Origin: Rhizobium esperanzae
GTDB taxonomy: Bacteria; Pseudomonadota; Alphaproteobacteria; Rhizobiales; Rhizobiaceae
DNA: 64,000 nt
Assembly (NCBI RefSeq): GCF_002204185.1
Contig: NZ_MXPU01000019.1
Coordinates: forward strand, 62,001-126,000
Direction of reading: 5' to 3'
Shown: piece by piece, positions 52,601-61,135 of the stretch
How the letters are laid out: each line of letters opens with the position of its first letter
Numbering within the stretch: the first letter of the stretch is position 1
The notes under the pieces: generated by a model
The model's input: the letters and a program-made list of their open reading frames with translations, nothing else
What the model was told of the DNA's origin: nothing
Databases searched by the model: none
Translations under genes and position numbers: made by a program

Positions 52601-53463
52601 TCGGCGGACACAAGGTCTATCTCAGAACCGGCGAATTCGGCGACGGCCGCCTCGGCGAGATCTTCATCGACATGCACAAGGAAGGGGCTGCCTTCCGTGC
52701 GATGATGAACAACTTCGCCATCGCCATCTCGCTCGGCCTGCAATATGGCGTGCCGCTCGAGGAATATGTCGAGGCCTTCACCTTCACCAAGTTCGAGCCG
52801 GCCGGCATGGTCATCGGTAACGATGCGATCAAGAACGCCACCTCGATTCTCGACTATGTCTTCCGCGAACTGGCCGTCTCCTATCTCGGCCGTCATGACC
52901 TCGCCCATGTAGACACGTCGGATTTTTCGAACACGGCGCTCGGAAAGGGCATCCAGGAAGGCAAGACCAACCTGCTCTCCACCGGCTGGACCCGTGGCTA
53001 CAAGCCGACGCTGGTTTCCGGCACCGGCGGCGAACGCCAGGCGGGCGAACCCAAGGGTGCGGCCACCGCGGCCCCTGCCCGCGCCGCTTCCACCGGCACC
53101 GTCACCGCCTTTGCAGGTGCCGCGGCCCGCAAGCTGGAGCCGACGGTTGCCGTCTCCACCTCCGAAATCGTCGCCTTCAAGCGCGATTACGAGGAACGCG
53201 CCAAGGAACTGGCCGAAGAGATCGCCGAAGAGGTGAGCGAGGAAATCACCAGCGACGCCACTGCCCTCTTCTCCGACAAGGCGGCAGCCGACGCGGCAAC
53301 CGCCAAGACCGAAGCCAAGAAGGTGGAAGCCGAACGCCGCCAGCGCTCGATCATGCAGGGCTATACCGGCAACATGTGCTCGGAATGCCAGAACTTCACG
53401 ATGGTGCGGAATGGCACCTGCGAGAAGTGCGACACGTGCGGTGCGACGAGCGGCTGCAGCTGA
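49651..53463 (+). CDS. nrdJ: Vitamin B12-dependent ribonucleotide reductase (class II)
   Basis: This 1270-residue enzyme reduces ribonucleotides with adenosylcobalamin as the radical source, without O2. Features: RTxxxFS-like N-terminal ATP-cone region, DTACNLASLNLLQFKDKAT with the catalytic NPCSE (NxCxE) motif near residue 475, and PTGTIGLVMDCDTTGIEPDF. A C-terminal zinc-ribbon-type end (CSECQNFTMVRNGTCEKCDT) is where reducing equivalents enter. An acidic/Ala-rich linker (VAAQAVTVTEKIIERVIERV, EAKKVEAERRQRSI) precedes it. It is single-gene; NrdR-box-like sites lie upstream and a complex hairpin region follows. Confidence 0.96.
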   Translation: MRIERRFTKAGQGAYADIEFRKATSEIKNPDGSIVFRLENIDVPAQFSQVATDVLAQKYFRKAGVPTRLKKVEENDVPSFLWRSVPDDAALKTLPKDEQTGSEIDARQVFDRLAGTWTYWGWKGGYFSSEEDAAAFKDELAYMLATQRVAPNSPQWFNTGLHWAYGIDGPGQGHFYVDPFTGKLTKSKSAYEHPQPHACFIQSVEDDLVNEGGIMDLWVREARLFKYGSGTGSNFSMLRGEGEKLSGGGRSSGLMSFLKIGDRAAGAIKSGGTTRRAAKMVVVDIDHPDIEEYINWKVKEEQKVAALVTGSKIVAKHLKAIMKACFNCEGDNGDCFDPAKNPALKREIRAAKKDQVPENYVQRVIQFARQGYKDLEFKTYDTDWDSEAYLTVSGQNSNNSVSIKDDFLRAVENDGEWKLTARKDGKVMKTLKARDLWETISYAAWASADPGIHFNTTMNDWHTSPAGGPIRGSNPCSEYMFLDDTACNLASLNLLQFKDKATKRINIGDYEHAVRLWTVVLEISVMMAQFPSKRIAELSYEYRTLGLGYANIGGLLMSSGIPYDSAEARAIAGSLTAIMTGICYATSAEMAAELGPFPNFAPNRESMLRVIRNHRRAAYGETSGYEALSIDPVALIHSENPDQDLAAHAKSAWDKALELGEKHGYRNAQVSVIAPTGTIGLVMDCDTTGIEPDFALVKFKKLAGGGYFKIINRAVPEALRTLGYSESQIAEIEAYAVGHGNLNQAPAINPSTLKAKGFTDEKVEAVNAALKSAFDIKFVFNQWTLGADFLKETLKVSDEQLADMSFNLLDHIGFSKKDIEAANIHVCGAMTLEGAPFLKAEHLPVFDCANPCGKIGKRYLSVESHIRMMAAAQPFISGAISKTINMPNEATVEDCKNAYMLSWKLGLKANALYRDGSKLSQPLNASLIEDEDDEDALEELLQAPVAAQAVTVTEKIIERVIERVSREREKLPNRRQGYTQKAAVGGHKVYLRTGEFGDGRLGEIFIDMHKEGAAFRAMMNNFAIAISLGLQYGVPLEEYVEAFTFTKFEPAGMVIGNDAIKNATSILDYVFRELAVSYLGRHDLAHVDTSDFSNTALGKGIQEGKTNLLSTGWTRGYKPTLVSGTGGERQAGEPKGAATAAPARAASTGTVTAFAGAAARKLEPTVAVSTSEIVAFKRDYEERAKELAEEIAEEVSEEITSDATALFSDKAAADAATAKTEAKKVEAERRQRSIMQGYTGNMCSECQNFTMVRNGTCEKCDTCGATSGCS

Positions 53464-53529
53464 GCAGGCTTGCGGTTCTGCAGTGTCTGTTGAGAAATCG
53501 AAGCTAGGTCTGGCTAAAAGCCTCTGAAA

Positions 53530-53599
53530 TTGGCCATTTCCGACAGAAGAAATGGCCAACCCGTCCGGACACTAAAAAGTGCGCGGACGGTGGCCCGTT
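53530..53599 (+). terminator. Overlapping alternative hairpins after nrdJ
   Basis: Hairpin A: TTGGCCATTTC (53530-53540) / GAAATGGCCAA (53549-53559), 11 bp, 8-base loop. Hairpin B: GGCCA (53554-53558) / TGGCC (53591-53595), with CCGTCCG / CGGACGG and CACT / AGTG inside, ending in CGTTTTGC. Both need bases 53554-53558, so they cannot form together. B looks like a terminator; A would block it. Confidence 0.6.
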
Positions 53600-53951
53600 T
53601 TGCGAATTCGCAGCGAATAGCCTCCCTGCATCAGCCTGCGATCTGCGGTATCGAAATGGGTTGATGCCTGCCCGAAGACCTGCTGCGGTTCTCCTCGCAG
53701 ATCGGAACTCAGGACGACGTCCAGAGTTCGTCTGCGAGGTGGAGCTTAATTCGATTTCGGACAAGACGCGTTCCAAGCTCGATTGAACAGCGTCATGCCG
53801 AAATCCGCAGGATGCTCAAGTTCGCAAAGGCAGGACGAAACGACTGACCTCCCAGTGACATCCGCCTAGTTTGCGAGCTGTATCGAGGCCCTTCATGCCC
53901 CAGGAGGCAACAGCAACGAAGCTTAACCGAGGACATCGGCCTCGCAATAAA
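53600..53951. other. Intergenic region after nrdJ
   Basis: I see no gene here. The open frames read on either strand have no ribosome site or recognisable domain. Confidence 0.5.
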
Positions 53952-54488
53952 ATGACCCCGAAACCAATGCTGTCGAAACACCGCCTCATCCTTCTGCGCC
54001 ATGCCAAATCCGCCTGGCCCGACGGTGTGGCCGACCGTGAACGGCCATTGGCGGATCGCGGGCGCAAGGCAGCACCCGTCATCGGCACCTATATGGTGCG
54101 CGAAAAGCTGATCCCCGATCTCGCCCTTGTCTCGCCGGCCCGCCGGGCGCAGGAAACATGGAAGCTCATCCGCCGGGCCCTTTCGAAAAAGGTCTCCGAA
54201 CGCGAGGCGCCGGATATCTACGAGGTGTCGGCCGATCGCATCCTCGATGTGATCCGAACCGTCGAACCTGGTGTCCGCACGCTGCTCATCGTCGGCCACA
54301 ATCCCGGCATGGAGAATGCGGCCTCGCTGATCGCGCCGGACGGTGATGCCGATGCCGTGGGACGCATGCGGGAGAAGTTCCCGACGGCGGGACTCGCCGT
54401 CATCGACCTCGATCTCGACGGATGGGACGAGATTGCGGCGGGCACCGGTTATCTCGAGCGGTTCGTAACGCCGGGATCTTTGGGATAA
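53952..54488 (+). CDS. SixA-like histidine phosphatase
   Basis: This 178-residue member of the histidine phosphatase superfamily shows the RHxxx motif HRLILLRHAKSAWPDGVAD with the phosphorylated His. The second conserved arm is SPARRAQETWKLI, and TLLIVGHNPGMENAASLI carries the later catalytic His. Small members like this (SixA type) dephosphorylate phosphohistidine in two-component or PTS proteins. The start at 53952 (MTPKPML) is used; ATG at 53967 is an alternative. It has no operon partner. Confidence 0.88.
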   Translation: MTPKPMLSKHRLILLRHAKSAWPDGVADRERPLADRGRKAAPVIGTYMVREKLIPDLALVSPARRAQETWKLIRRALSKKVSEREAPDIYEVSADRILDVIRTVEPGVRTLLIVGHNPGMENAASLIAPDGDADAVGRMREKFPTAGLAVIDLDLDGWDEIAAGTGYLERFVTPGSLG

Positions 54489-54732
54489 TAAAGCCACTTT
54501 CCGGTTGAATTGGCGAATGGGCCACGATCCTGATTCTGTCCGCGCCGTTTCCGAACGCGCGGCTTTCGTCCGGCCAGTACTTACCTCAAGCAGCGCACGG
54601 CCGATCGGCTCGTTGACTGCCCATTCGATGGGAATTTCAGGGACAACCCACAATGTTCGGACAAGATAGGCAGCCTCCAGCAGCGCAGCGAATATTCGCT
54701 CGTTCGATCGTCAACAACCGCTCCGATTAGAA
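54489..54732. other. Non-coding stretch before the defence-like region
   Basis: No gene is supported. The sequence is less GC-rich than the flanking core genes, in keeping with a boundary of acquired DNA. Confidence 0.4.
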
Positions 54733-54963
54733 TTATCGCGTTTCATCACACCCCTTGGTAATCAACGCTTCAATGTTCGCCGCTTCCCGCCGCGCGTGAT
54801 TCTTTACTTCGACCGCTAACATCAGGGTGGACCGTTCGGAATGATCACGACAACATCGAACTGGCGGCATCGAGTTTCACGTTCCAGCCCACATCAGCTG
54901 TTGGCATGCGCTCCGGTTCATGGCGGCGACGATCATTTCGAAGTAGGCATCTTCTGAGATCAT
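54733..54963 (-). pseudogene. Broken PD-(D/E)XK-like nuclease fragment
   Basis: Two frames on the minus strand join into a nuclease-like core. One has RQFDVVVIIPNG near 54840-54870; after a one-base shift, TLMLAVEVKNHARREAANIE follows and runs to a stop at 54733. D-V-V-V, then about 12 residues, then E-V-K matches the PD-(D/E)XK endonuclease signature (Mrr-like). A short upstream frame (MISEDAYFEMIVAAM, 54963) may be its beginning but stops after 28 residues. It lies just past the 3' end of the giant helicase gene, same strand. Probably a dead accessory nuclease. Confidence 0.4.
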
Positions 54964-55129
54964 CTAGTTCTATCCTGGACTTGCTTCGGATCCGGCGAAC
55001 TCTGACGGGAGCGTCACTAGTCGATGCCAATGCTCAAAACCCGACAATCAGGATCGGGCACCATCGCGGAGCCGGGCTTGAATTCGATGCTCCGCCCGGC
55101 GATCACCCGCAACTTCTGGGCTCGACACG

Positions 55130-58100
55130 TCAACTGAAATGGAGCGCGCGCCCCTTGGCGATGGCCTCCTCCAGCCGCCCGCGAGACGTGCCTGCAAGGC
55201 GCTCGACGCCCATCAATCTCGCAAGCGAGAGAGCGGGGTCGGCTTCATCGAATAGCCCAGGATTAGACGTGACCAGCGCTGCAAGCTCAGCCAACGGTAT
55301 GTCCGCCACCGGCCGACGGCTCTCACCGGCACCTACACGGTACGGCAACACTTCTGTGACCGTACCCCTCTTCCAAACGAAGTACCCGCTGGACTCAGAG
55401 GTTCTGTCGAGGTGCTTCAGATGAAGGGCGATCCGCTCGCGGATCCGTGCTCCAGTCCGGAGCCAGCCGTGTGCACGTGCGATCCTCTGAGCCAGAACAT
55501 CTTCCTTCATCGGCGCTTCGGCTTCGATGACAGCATCGACCATGGCCTGAAGTGTGGCGCGGTAGGAAAACTCGAAGAAGTCGTTCGGACGCGACTTGAA
55601 CGCCGTCAGGTCTGCGATGCGATACGTTAAGTCATTTGAGTGCGTGGCTATGGGAACTTCCAAATGCCCGCCAGCGCAAACCTCCTCTGGCGCGGCAGCG
55701 AACAGATCTTGAACAATGATGTTATAATCAGGATCGGCCGGAGATTCGATGGCAGCCGAATCGACACCATTGAGCGCAATGGACTCGCCATCCGAAACCT
55801 TATCGAGTAGCTCGGTTGGCCCCGTTTCAATCGGCTCGGCCGCCTGCCTACTTTGATCTAGCAACTCGTTAAGTGCGTGATGCAGACGATCGGCAGCGCC
55901 CTGTCGGTCGAACCACCAATCGGTCGACCAGACCCGGACGATATTCCACCCGAGCCCCCGCAGTACTTGCTCGCGGACCTTGTCGCGATCCCGAGCCGTC
56001 GCCGAGCTGTGATAAGTTGCGCCATCGCACTCTACCCCGGCAAGGTAGGCTCCCGACTTGTCGGGGTGCTTCACGCCTATATCGATGCGGAAGCCGGATA
56101 TGCCGACCTGCGGCACGAGATGCCAACCACGCTTGGAAAGCTCTTCGGCGACAGCCTCCTCGAACGGCGACTCCAAGCCGCCGACCGACCCGTGATCTTG
56201 TGCGGGCAGAGCGATAGCACCACGGTCTGCAAAATCCAGGAACGTCTTCAGATGATGGACACCTACGGCCTTGGTCCGCGCAGTGTCGATCTGATCTGCC
56301 CGGAAGCCCGAAAAGACTGACAGTTCCTGCCGCGCACGGGTCACCGCGACGTTCAGGCGTCGCTCGCCGCCGTCTCGGTTCAGGGCGCCGAAATCCATGC
56401 TCCTTTTCCCGGCCGAGTCTTCAGTGAAGGTGATTGAGAAGAGGATCGTATCACGCTCGTCCCCCTGCACGTTCTCAAGGTTCTTCACGATGGCCGGTTC
56501 AATCCTTTCTTCGGAGAAGAACCACTCCAGCTCCGGGCTTGCACGGCGGGCCTCGTCGAGGAAATCCTGAATCAGGGACTGCTGCTGCGCGTTGAATGTA
56601 ATTATCCCGATTGTCGGCCGCTCGCCCTCTGAGAGCTTCAGCCACGAACGCATTCGCCCCACCGCCTCGTCTGCAACGGCGCGTGCTTCGACCTTGTTGG
56701 TGCGGGTCTTGCCGCGATCGTAGATGCCGTTCGGTACAGGCCTCAGGCTAACCGCCCTGTCCTCCACCGTCGGCGAAGGGAAAGTGATGAGGCGGTTTTG
56801 GTAGTAGTGATGGTTCGAGAAGGCGATGAGCGACTCATTGCGGCTGCGATAGTGCCATCTCAGGTCGCGAACGGGGATCCCCGCTGTCTTAGCCTCGTCG
56901 AGGATGCTCTCGAGATCCCGTTCGTGTTCGCTGACATCTTCCTCCTCTTCGTTGCGCCCGAAGAAGTTCGTGGGCGGCAGTTGTTTGGGATCCCCTACGA
57001 TGATCGTCTGGCGACCGCGGGCGATCGCTCCTACCGCATCCCAGGTGGTGATCTGCGACGCCTCGTCGAAGATCACGACATCGAACAGTGCTTGGTCTGG
57101 AGGGAGATACTGCGCGATCGACAGCGGCGACATCAACATGCATGGCGCGAGCTTTGAGAAGCTGTTGGGCATCCCGCCGATGATTTCCCGGATAGAACGG
57201 CTCGGACGTTGAAGCTCCATCTGATGCCGGAGCAGACCGAGTTCAGACTGTCTGGGAACGCCCTGCACAGGGGGAAGCCCATGCGCCAGAGAAGAAGCGA
57301 CGCGCCCTGCAGCAGCCTTCCTTACGATGTCGTCGATATCCCGGAAGTCGGCCACCGCATGCTCGTGCTCGAAGCGGCGGAACTCCCGAAGAACTGGATT
57401 GGCATCGATCGCGAGAGGGAGCCACCACCGGGCGTACCCGAGATGAAACGCGGCCTCCGTTTCCGAAGAAGGGACTGCGCCATCTTCAATGCCTTTGATC
57501 AGCCCGAAGAGCCCCTTCGCTCCCGCCTCCTGGCGAACACGGCACCAAGCTACCCAGTCGCGAAGCACCTGACGGGCAGCGGCAAGATCGTTCAGCCGAC
57601 GCGGCAACGACGTGAATACCTGGTCGGGATACACCGACGTGATATCCTTGCCCGACACCGAAGCGAACGCCTTCTCTGCCTCAAGGAAGTTGGAAAAAGC
57701 CGCCAGGAAGTCTCTGGCAGTTAGGCGAACCGATGCATCAGGGGATGCCGACGCCAGGACGGGCGCGATTGCCTGGGCAATCCCCCTCACCTCCTCGGCG
57801 GCCCTACCGAGCCGTATAAGACTGTCACGCACGCGCTGCGCTCCGGACAGCCTACGCTCAACGTGCTCGACGTCCGTTTGCAGCCCTGCGAAACCCGATC
57901 GCTTGCCGGAAAGGAGGTTTGCCTGAATCGCGGCGGATTGTTGCTTCATTCGCTTAAGGTGAGTGAAGTCCTTCTCCGGGTCGGGTGTGCCGCCGTTCGA
58001 ATAGGACTTCAGCAGCTTTCTCACGCGCCGCTTTCCAAGCCAGCTTTTTGGCCATATAGATGCGGATGCTTCGCGCCACTCGTTCTCCAACTGCTCGAGC

Positions 58101-61051
58101 GGGATAGAGGCGAGCGTGTCGTGTGCGAAGGGTGCCGCCAAATTCCCTTCCGCGGCGCGGTACGCCTGGATCGCTCCGCTGAGCTCTGCCAGAGCACCCT
58201 GAAGCTGGGCGAACTCTCGGTCGAATGCGATGCTGACATCCGTCCCTGCCGTTGAGCACAATGTATCCGCCAAGCCCGCGAGCCTTTGCAGATCGGCGAT
58301 CGGAGCGTCGGTCTCGGCAGATAGTCCGAGCTCACGCACGAAGGCCTGATGGGCATCTTGCAATCGGATGATCTTCTCTTTCAGCGCAGATGCGGAGGAT
58401 AACAACTGCTCCTGCCAGCTTGATGACCACTCCGGCCTGTCAACGAGTTCCAGGGACGGCTGCCGATCAACGGCACCAAACACACGACCCAGATCGGCGG
58501 CGAGAGCACTCAGGTTCCGGTAAGCGGCTTCATCGTGAGCATCGAGGGCGTCGAAAGAGAGAGTCGGCGCGTAGGCATCTGCCCCTTTGGATGCCACCCC
58601 GATAGCCTTATAGACACTCAGCCCGTTGTTGTGGCGATGATGGAGGCCTTCCACGTAGGCGTTGAGTTGGTCGCGGCGGAACCTAAGCTTTTCGTTTACA
58701 TTGATCCATTCCTGTCCATCGGAACGAACCGACGCCTCCCAGGACCGTTTCAACTGGGAAACAAAACTCCTCCTGTCCGCCTTGTTCGAATGCAGTTCAA
58801 GGCAGTGGTCGCCGAGGCCGTGTTCGCGGAGACGGCGATACACGACATCGAGCGCCGCGGTTTTTTCTGCGACGAAAAGCACGGTCCTGCCGATCGCGAG
58901 GCAGTTCGCGATCATGTTTGCGATCGTTTGGCTCTTCCCTGTTCCGGGAGGGCCGATCACAACGAAATCCCTCCCCTCGGCAGCGGCGATGCTAGCGGCG
59001 ATCTGCGAGGAATCGGCCGGAAGGAGGCATATGATGTCCTTGGGCTGGAAGCGGCGGTCGATCTCGCGCTCGTCGGCGAAAGTGTCGTCCGATGTGAACA
59101 CCTGGTCGGGCGTGTCGATAAGGTGCTTTACGACCCTGTTGTGGCGAAGCGCGTCCGTACGCTCGACAAGATCCTTCCACATCAGGAACTTTGCGAACGA
59201 GAACGTCGACAGAGCAACTTCGTCCACTACCTCCATTCCCGGCACATCTCTGACGGCTTGGCGCATGGTAGCCAGGAGTCGTGGAACATCAACACCGTGC
59301 TCATCCAGCGGTAAAGCTCCAGCGAACTGCGGCAGGCGCAAGTCGAAGTCCCGCTCAAGGAACTGCAGAAGGGTGGCATTGAACCGGGGCTCGTCCTCGT
59401 GGAAGCGCAGGCCAAATCGGGAGGAGGCGCTCTTCCTCTCCAGTTTGACGGGAACCAGAAGCAAAGGGGCACGGTAGCTTCGTTCGTCCTCGGGTTTCTT
59501 CTTCCAACGCAGGAAGCCCACCGCGAGGAAGAGAGTATTTGCTCCACCCTCGGCGAAATCGTTCTTGACCTGACGATGGAGCTCGATCAGCCGCTTTTCC
59601 AGCTCCTTTACATGGAGCTTCGATGGCAGTTCGTCGCGCAGAAGGGCCTCGGTCGCGAATTGGCGCTGCAGATCTTCACCGCGGGTCTCTCGGAAGAGCG
59701 CTTCATCACGTTCACCGACAGGATTCTGATCCGGTAGGGAAATGAGCCGGATCGAAGATCCGGAGGCCAGGCGATCCTCCAGAAAGGAGACATCGCTGCA
59801 TAGAAATGGGATTGTCTTCTGACTATCCGGGAAGTTTAGGAGGCGATTGCGCAAAGTCAGGTCGAGCAGCTTCTTCTGCCAGCGATCTATGCGGCCTGCC
59901 GCAGTCGTGGGCTTCTCTTCGACGACGTCCGCCGGGAGGGCCTCGAATGTCGGCATCTCAGGGAGCGGCAACGCGCTCGGATGATCATCATCTGGCGCGT
60001 CCGCCGAACGCTGAAGCGGTTGATGCGATGCAAGAGGCGTTACACCGCCGCTCCGGGCACGTCGAACGTCGATCGCCGCCACGAAAGAATGGCGCTGGCT
60101 CTCGTCGAGACGAGCCTCGACCAGTCGTCGGGCATGGTCTAGAATCATGGCGGGGCGATGGGTGAGCCCCGTGGTTTCGAACACTACCAGCTCGCGCGCC
60201 GCGAGTGCCTTGCGAACCTCCATGAGATCCGTCTCAATTGCATTCGCCAGCGTCCTCTGGGTCAACCATACGCCGACAGCCGCGTGGCCGTTGAACGTGA
60301 AAATGATGGCGTGCAGACCCGATGCCTCCAGTGCCGATGCGAGTAGGAGCGTGAGATCCAAGCAGTTCGCGAGCCGCTGTTCGAGAATGTCTGTCGGCCG
60401 TCGAATCTTCTGCCCCCTCTGCTCAAAACTGGCCGGAGCTTCGGCATAGTGCAGCCCGAGTGCGGAAATTGCAGAGTACACAGAGGCAGCGAGCATGAAT
60501 GTTCTTTTCGGGTCGCCACTCTGGTAACCGTCCAAGCCTGAAGAATGTCCATGTGCTGCGAGCTGGTCTGCGGCAGACCTCAGAATTCTGGCCACGGCAG
60601 GATCGTTCGGCATGACGAAGGCTGGCAGGATCTGAGCCATGTCATTGACACCGCCCCACTCGTCACGCGCGAGGAGGCGCACCGGAACGTGGATCTCGGA
60701 AAGCAGGGATCCGCGCGATGTCAGCGTGAGGGTGATCTCGCCGCGCTCGGCCTCATTCAATCCGGCGAGGTACGACGAATCGAGATCTACCTTTCGGTCG
60801 GTTAGAGAGATTTCGTCTCCTGCGACGATCCTATCGATCATCCACGTCTTGGCGCGCACGAATTGGGGATTGGCTACGAGACGAAGTTGGCATTCCTCAA
60901 GGTTGTCGTTTGTCGGGTTCACGACTCTGACCGACCTTAGCACAGGAATGGCGTTCTGAAATGATGCGTATGTAAAACTTGGCGCAATATCAGCGACAAT
61001 CGCCACATTGGCTTGAACAATATCCAGCATGATGTAATCCCCACCCTTCAC
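55130..61051 (-). CDS. Giant DUF4011-helicase-Vsr nuclease protein (DUF3320 C-terminus)
   Basis: This 1973-residue multidomain protein reads as follows. Residues ~215-260 are a transglutaminase-like segment (QRLANCLDLTLLLASALEAS with Cys near 228, FTFNGHAAVGVW with His near 254). The DUF4011 start is RIDRWQKKLLDLTLRNRLLN near 390. A superfamily 1 helicase core has Walker A GPPGTGKSQTIANMI near 700, Walker B-like FDEASQITTWDAV near 1330, GDPKQLPPTNF, and RRLNVAVTRARQEL. A Vsr-like nuclease is SPFEEAVAEELSKRGWHLVP near 1626 to YHSSATARDRDKVREQ. The DUF3320 end is PMKEDVLAQRIARAHGW near 1846. The domain order matches the single-protein DUF4011-helicase-Vsr antiphage type (called Hhe, as I recall). 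The patatin gene lies 84 bases upstream on the same strand. Confidence 0.9.
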   Translation of the reverse strand: MKGGDYIMLDIVQANVAIVADIAPSFTYASFQNAIPVLRSVRVVNPTNDNLEECQLRLVANPQFVRAKTWMIDRIVAGDEISLTDRKVDLDSSYLAGLNEAERGEITLTLTSRGSLLSEIHVPVRLLARDEWGGVNDMAQILPAFVMPNDPAVARILRSAADQLAAHGHSSGLDGYQSGDPKRTFMLAASVYSAISALGLHYAEAPASFEQRGQKIRRPTDILEQRLANCLDLTLLLASALEASGLHAIIFTFNGHAAVGVWLTQRTLANAIETDLMEVRKALAARELVVFETTGLTHRPAMILDHARRLVEARLDESQRHSFVAAIDVRRARSGGVTPLASHQPLQRSADAPDDDHPSALPLPEMPTFEALPADVVEEKPTTAAGRIDRWQKKLLDLTLRNRLLNFPDSQKTIPFLCSDVSFLEDRLASGSSIRLISLPDQNPVGERDEALFRETRGEDLQRQFATEALLRDELPSKLHVKELEKRLIELHRQVKNDFAEGGANTLFLAVGFLRWKKKPEDERSYRAPLLLVPVKLERKSASSRFGLRFHEDEPRFNATLLQFLERDFDLRLPQFAGALPLDEHGVDVPRLLATMRQAVRDVPGMEVVDEVALSTFSFAKFLMWKDLVERTDALRHNRVVKHLIDTPDQVFTSDDTFADEREIDRRFQPKDIICLLPADSSQIAASIAAAEGRDFVVIGPPGTGKSQTIANMIANCLAIGRTVLFVAEKTAALDVVYRRLREHGLGDHCLELHSNKADRRSFVSQLKRSWEASVRSDGQEWINVNEKLRFRRDQLNAYVEGLHHRHNNGLSVYKAIGVASKGADAYAPTLSFDALDAHDEAAYRNLSALAADLGRVFGAVDRQPSLELVDRPEWSSSWQEQLLSSASALKEKIIRLQDAHQAFVRELGLSAETDAPIADLQRLAGLADTLCSTAGTDVSIAFDREFAQLQGALAELSGAIQAYRAAEGNLAAPFAHDTLASIPLEQLENEWREASASIWPKSWLGKRRVRKLLKSYSNGGTPDPEKDFTHLKRMKQQSAAIQANLLSGKRSGFAGLQTDVEHVERRLSGAQRVRDSLIRLGRAAEEVRGIAQAIAPVLASASPDASVRLTARDFLAAFSNFLEAEKAFASVSGKDITSVYPDQVFTSLPRRLNDLAAARQVLRDWVAWCRVRQEAGAKGLFGLIKGIEDGAVPSSETEAAFHLGYARWWLPLAIDANPVLREFRRFEHEHAVADFRDIDDIVRKAAAGRVASSLAHGLPPVQGVPRQSELGLLRHQMELQRPSRSIREIIGGMPNSFSKLAPCMLMSPLSIAQYLPPDQALFDVVIFDEASQITTWDAVGAIARGRQTIIVGDPKQLPPTNFFGRNEEEEDVSEHERDLESILDEAKTAGIPVRDLRWHYRSRNESLIAFSNHHYYQNRLITFPSPTVEDRAVSLRPVPNGIYDRGKTRTNKVEARAVADEAVGRMRSWLKLSEGERPTIGIITFNAQQQSLIQDFLDEARRASPELEWFFSEERIEPAIVKNLENVQGDERDTILFSITFTEDSAGKRSMDFGALNRDGGERRLNVAVTRARQELSVFSGFRADQIDTARTKAVGVHHLKTFLDFADRGAIALPAQDHGSVGGLESPFEEAVAEELSKRGWHLVPQVGISGFRIDIGVKHPDKSGAYLAGVECDGATYHSSATARDRDKVREQVLRGLGWNIVRVWSTDWWFDRQGAADRLHHALNELLDQSRQAAEPIETGPTELLDKVSDGESIALNGVDSAAIESPADPDYNIIVQDLFAAAPEEVCAGGHLEVPIATHSNDLTYRIADLTAFKSRPNDFFEFSYRATLQAMVDAVIEAEAPMKEDVLAQRIARAHGWLRTGARIRERIALHLKHLDRTSESSGYFVWKRGTVTEVLPYRVGAGESRRPVADIPLAELAALVTSNPGLFDEADPALSLARLMGVERLAGTSRGRLEEAIAKGRALHFS

Positions 61052-61135
61052 GGCCAGAGAATTACCACTTTCGAGAGTGTTTCAAGCACATTCTAATGGA
61101 AACGCACAAAAATCACCTTGAAGCCGACTTTGCGC

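Noticed and set aside
49747..53559. A 1270-residue open frame antisense to nrdJ
   Set aside because: It is an artefact of high-GC third-position codon use in nrdJ; its translation has no recognised domain and it happens to be as long as the real gene.
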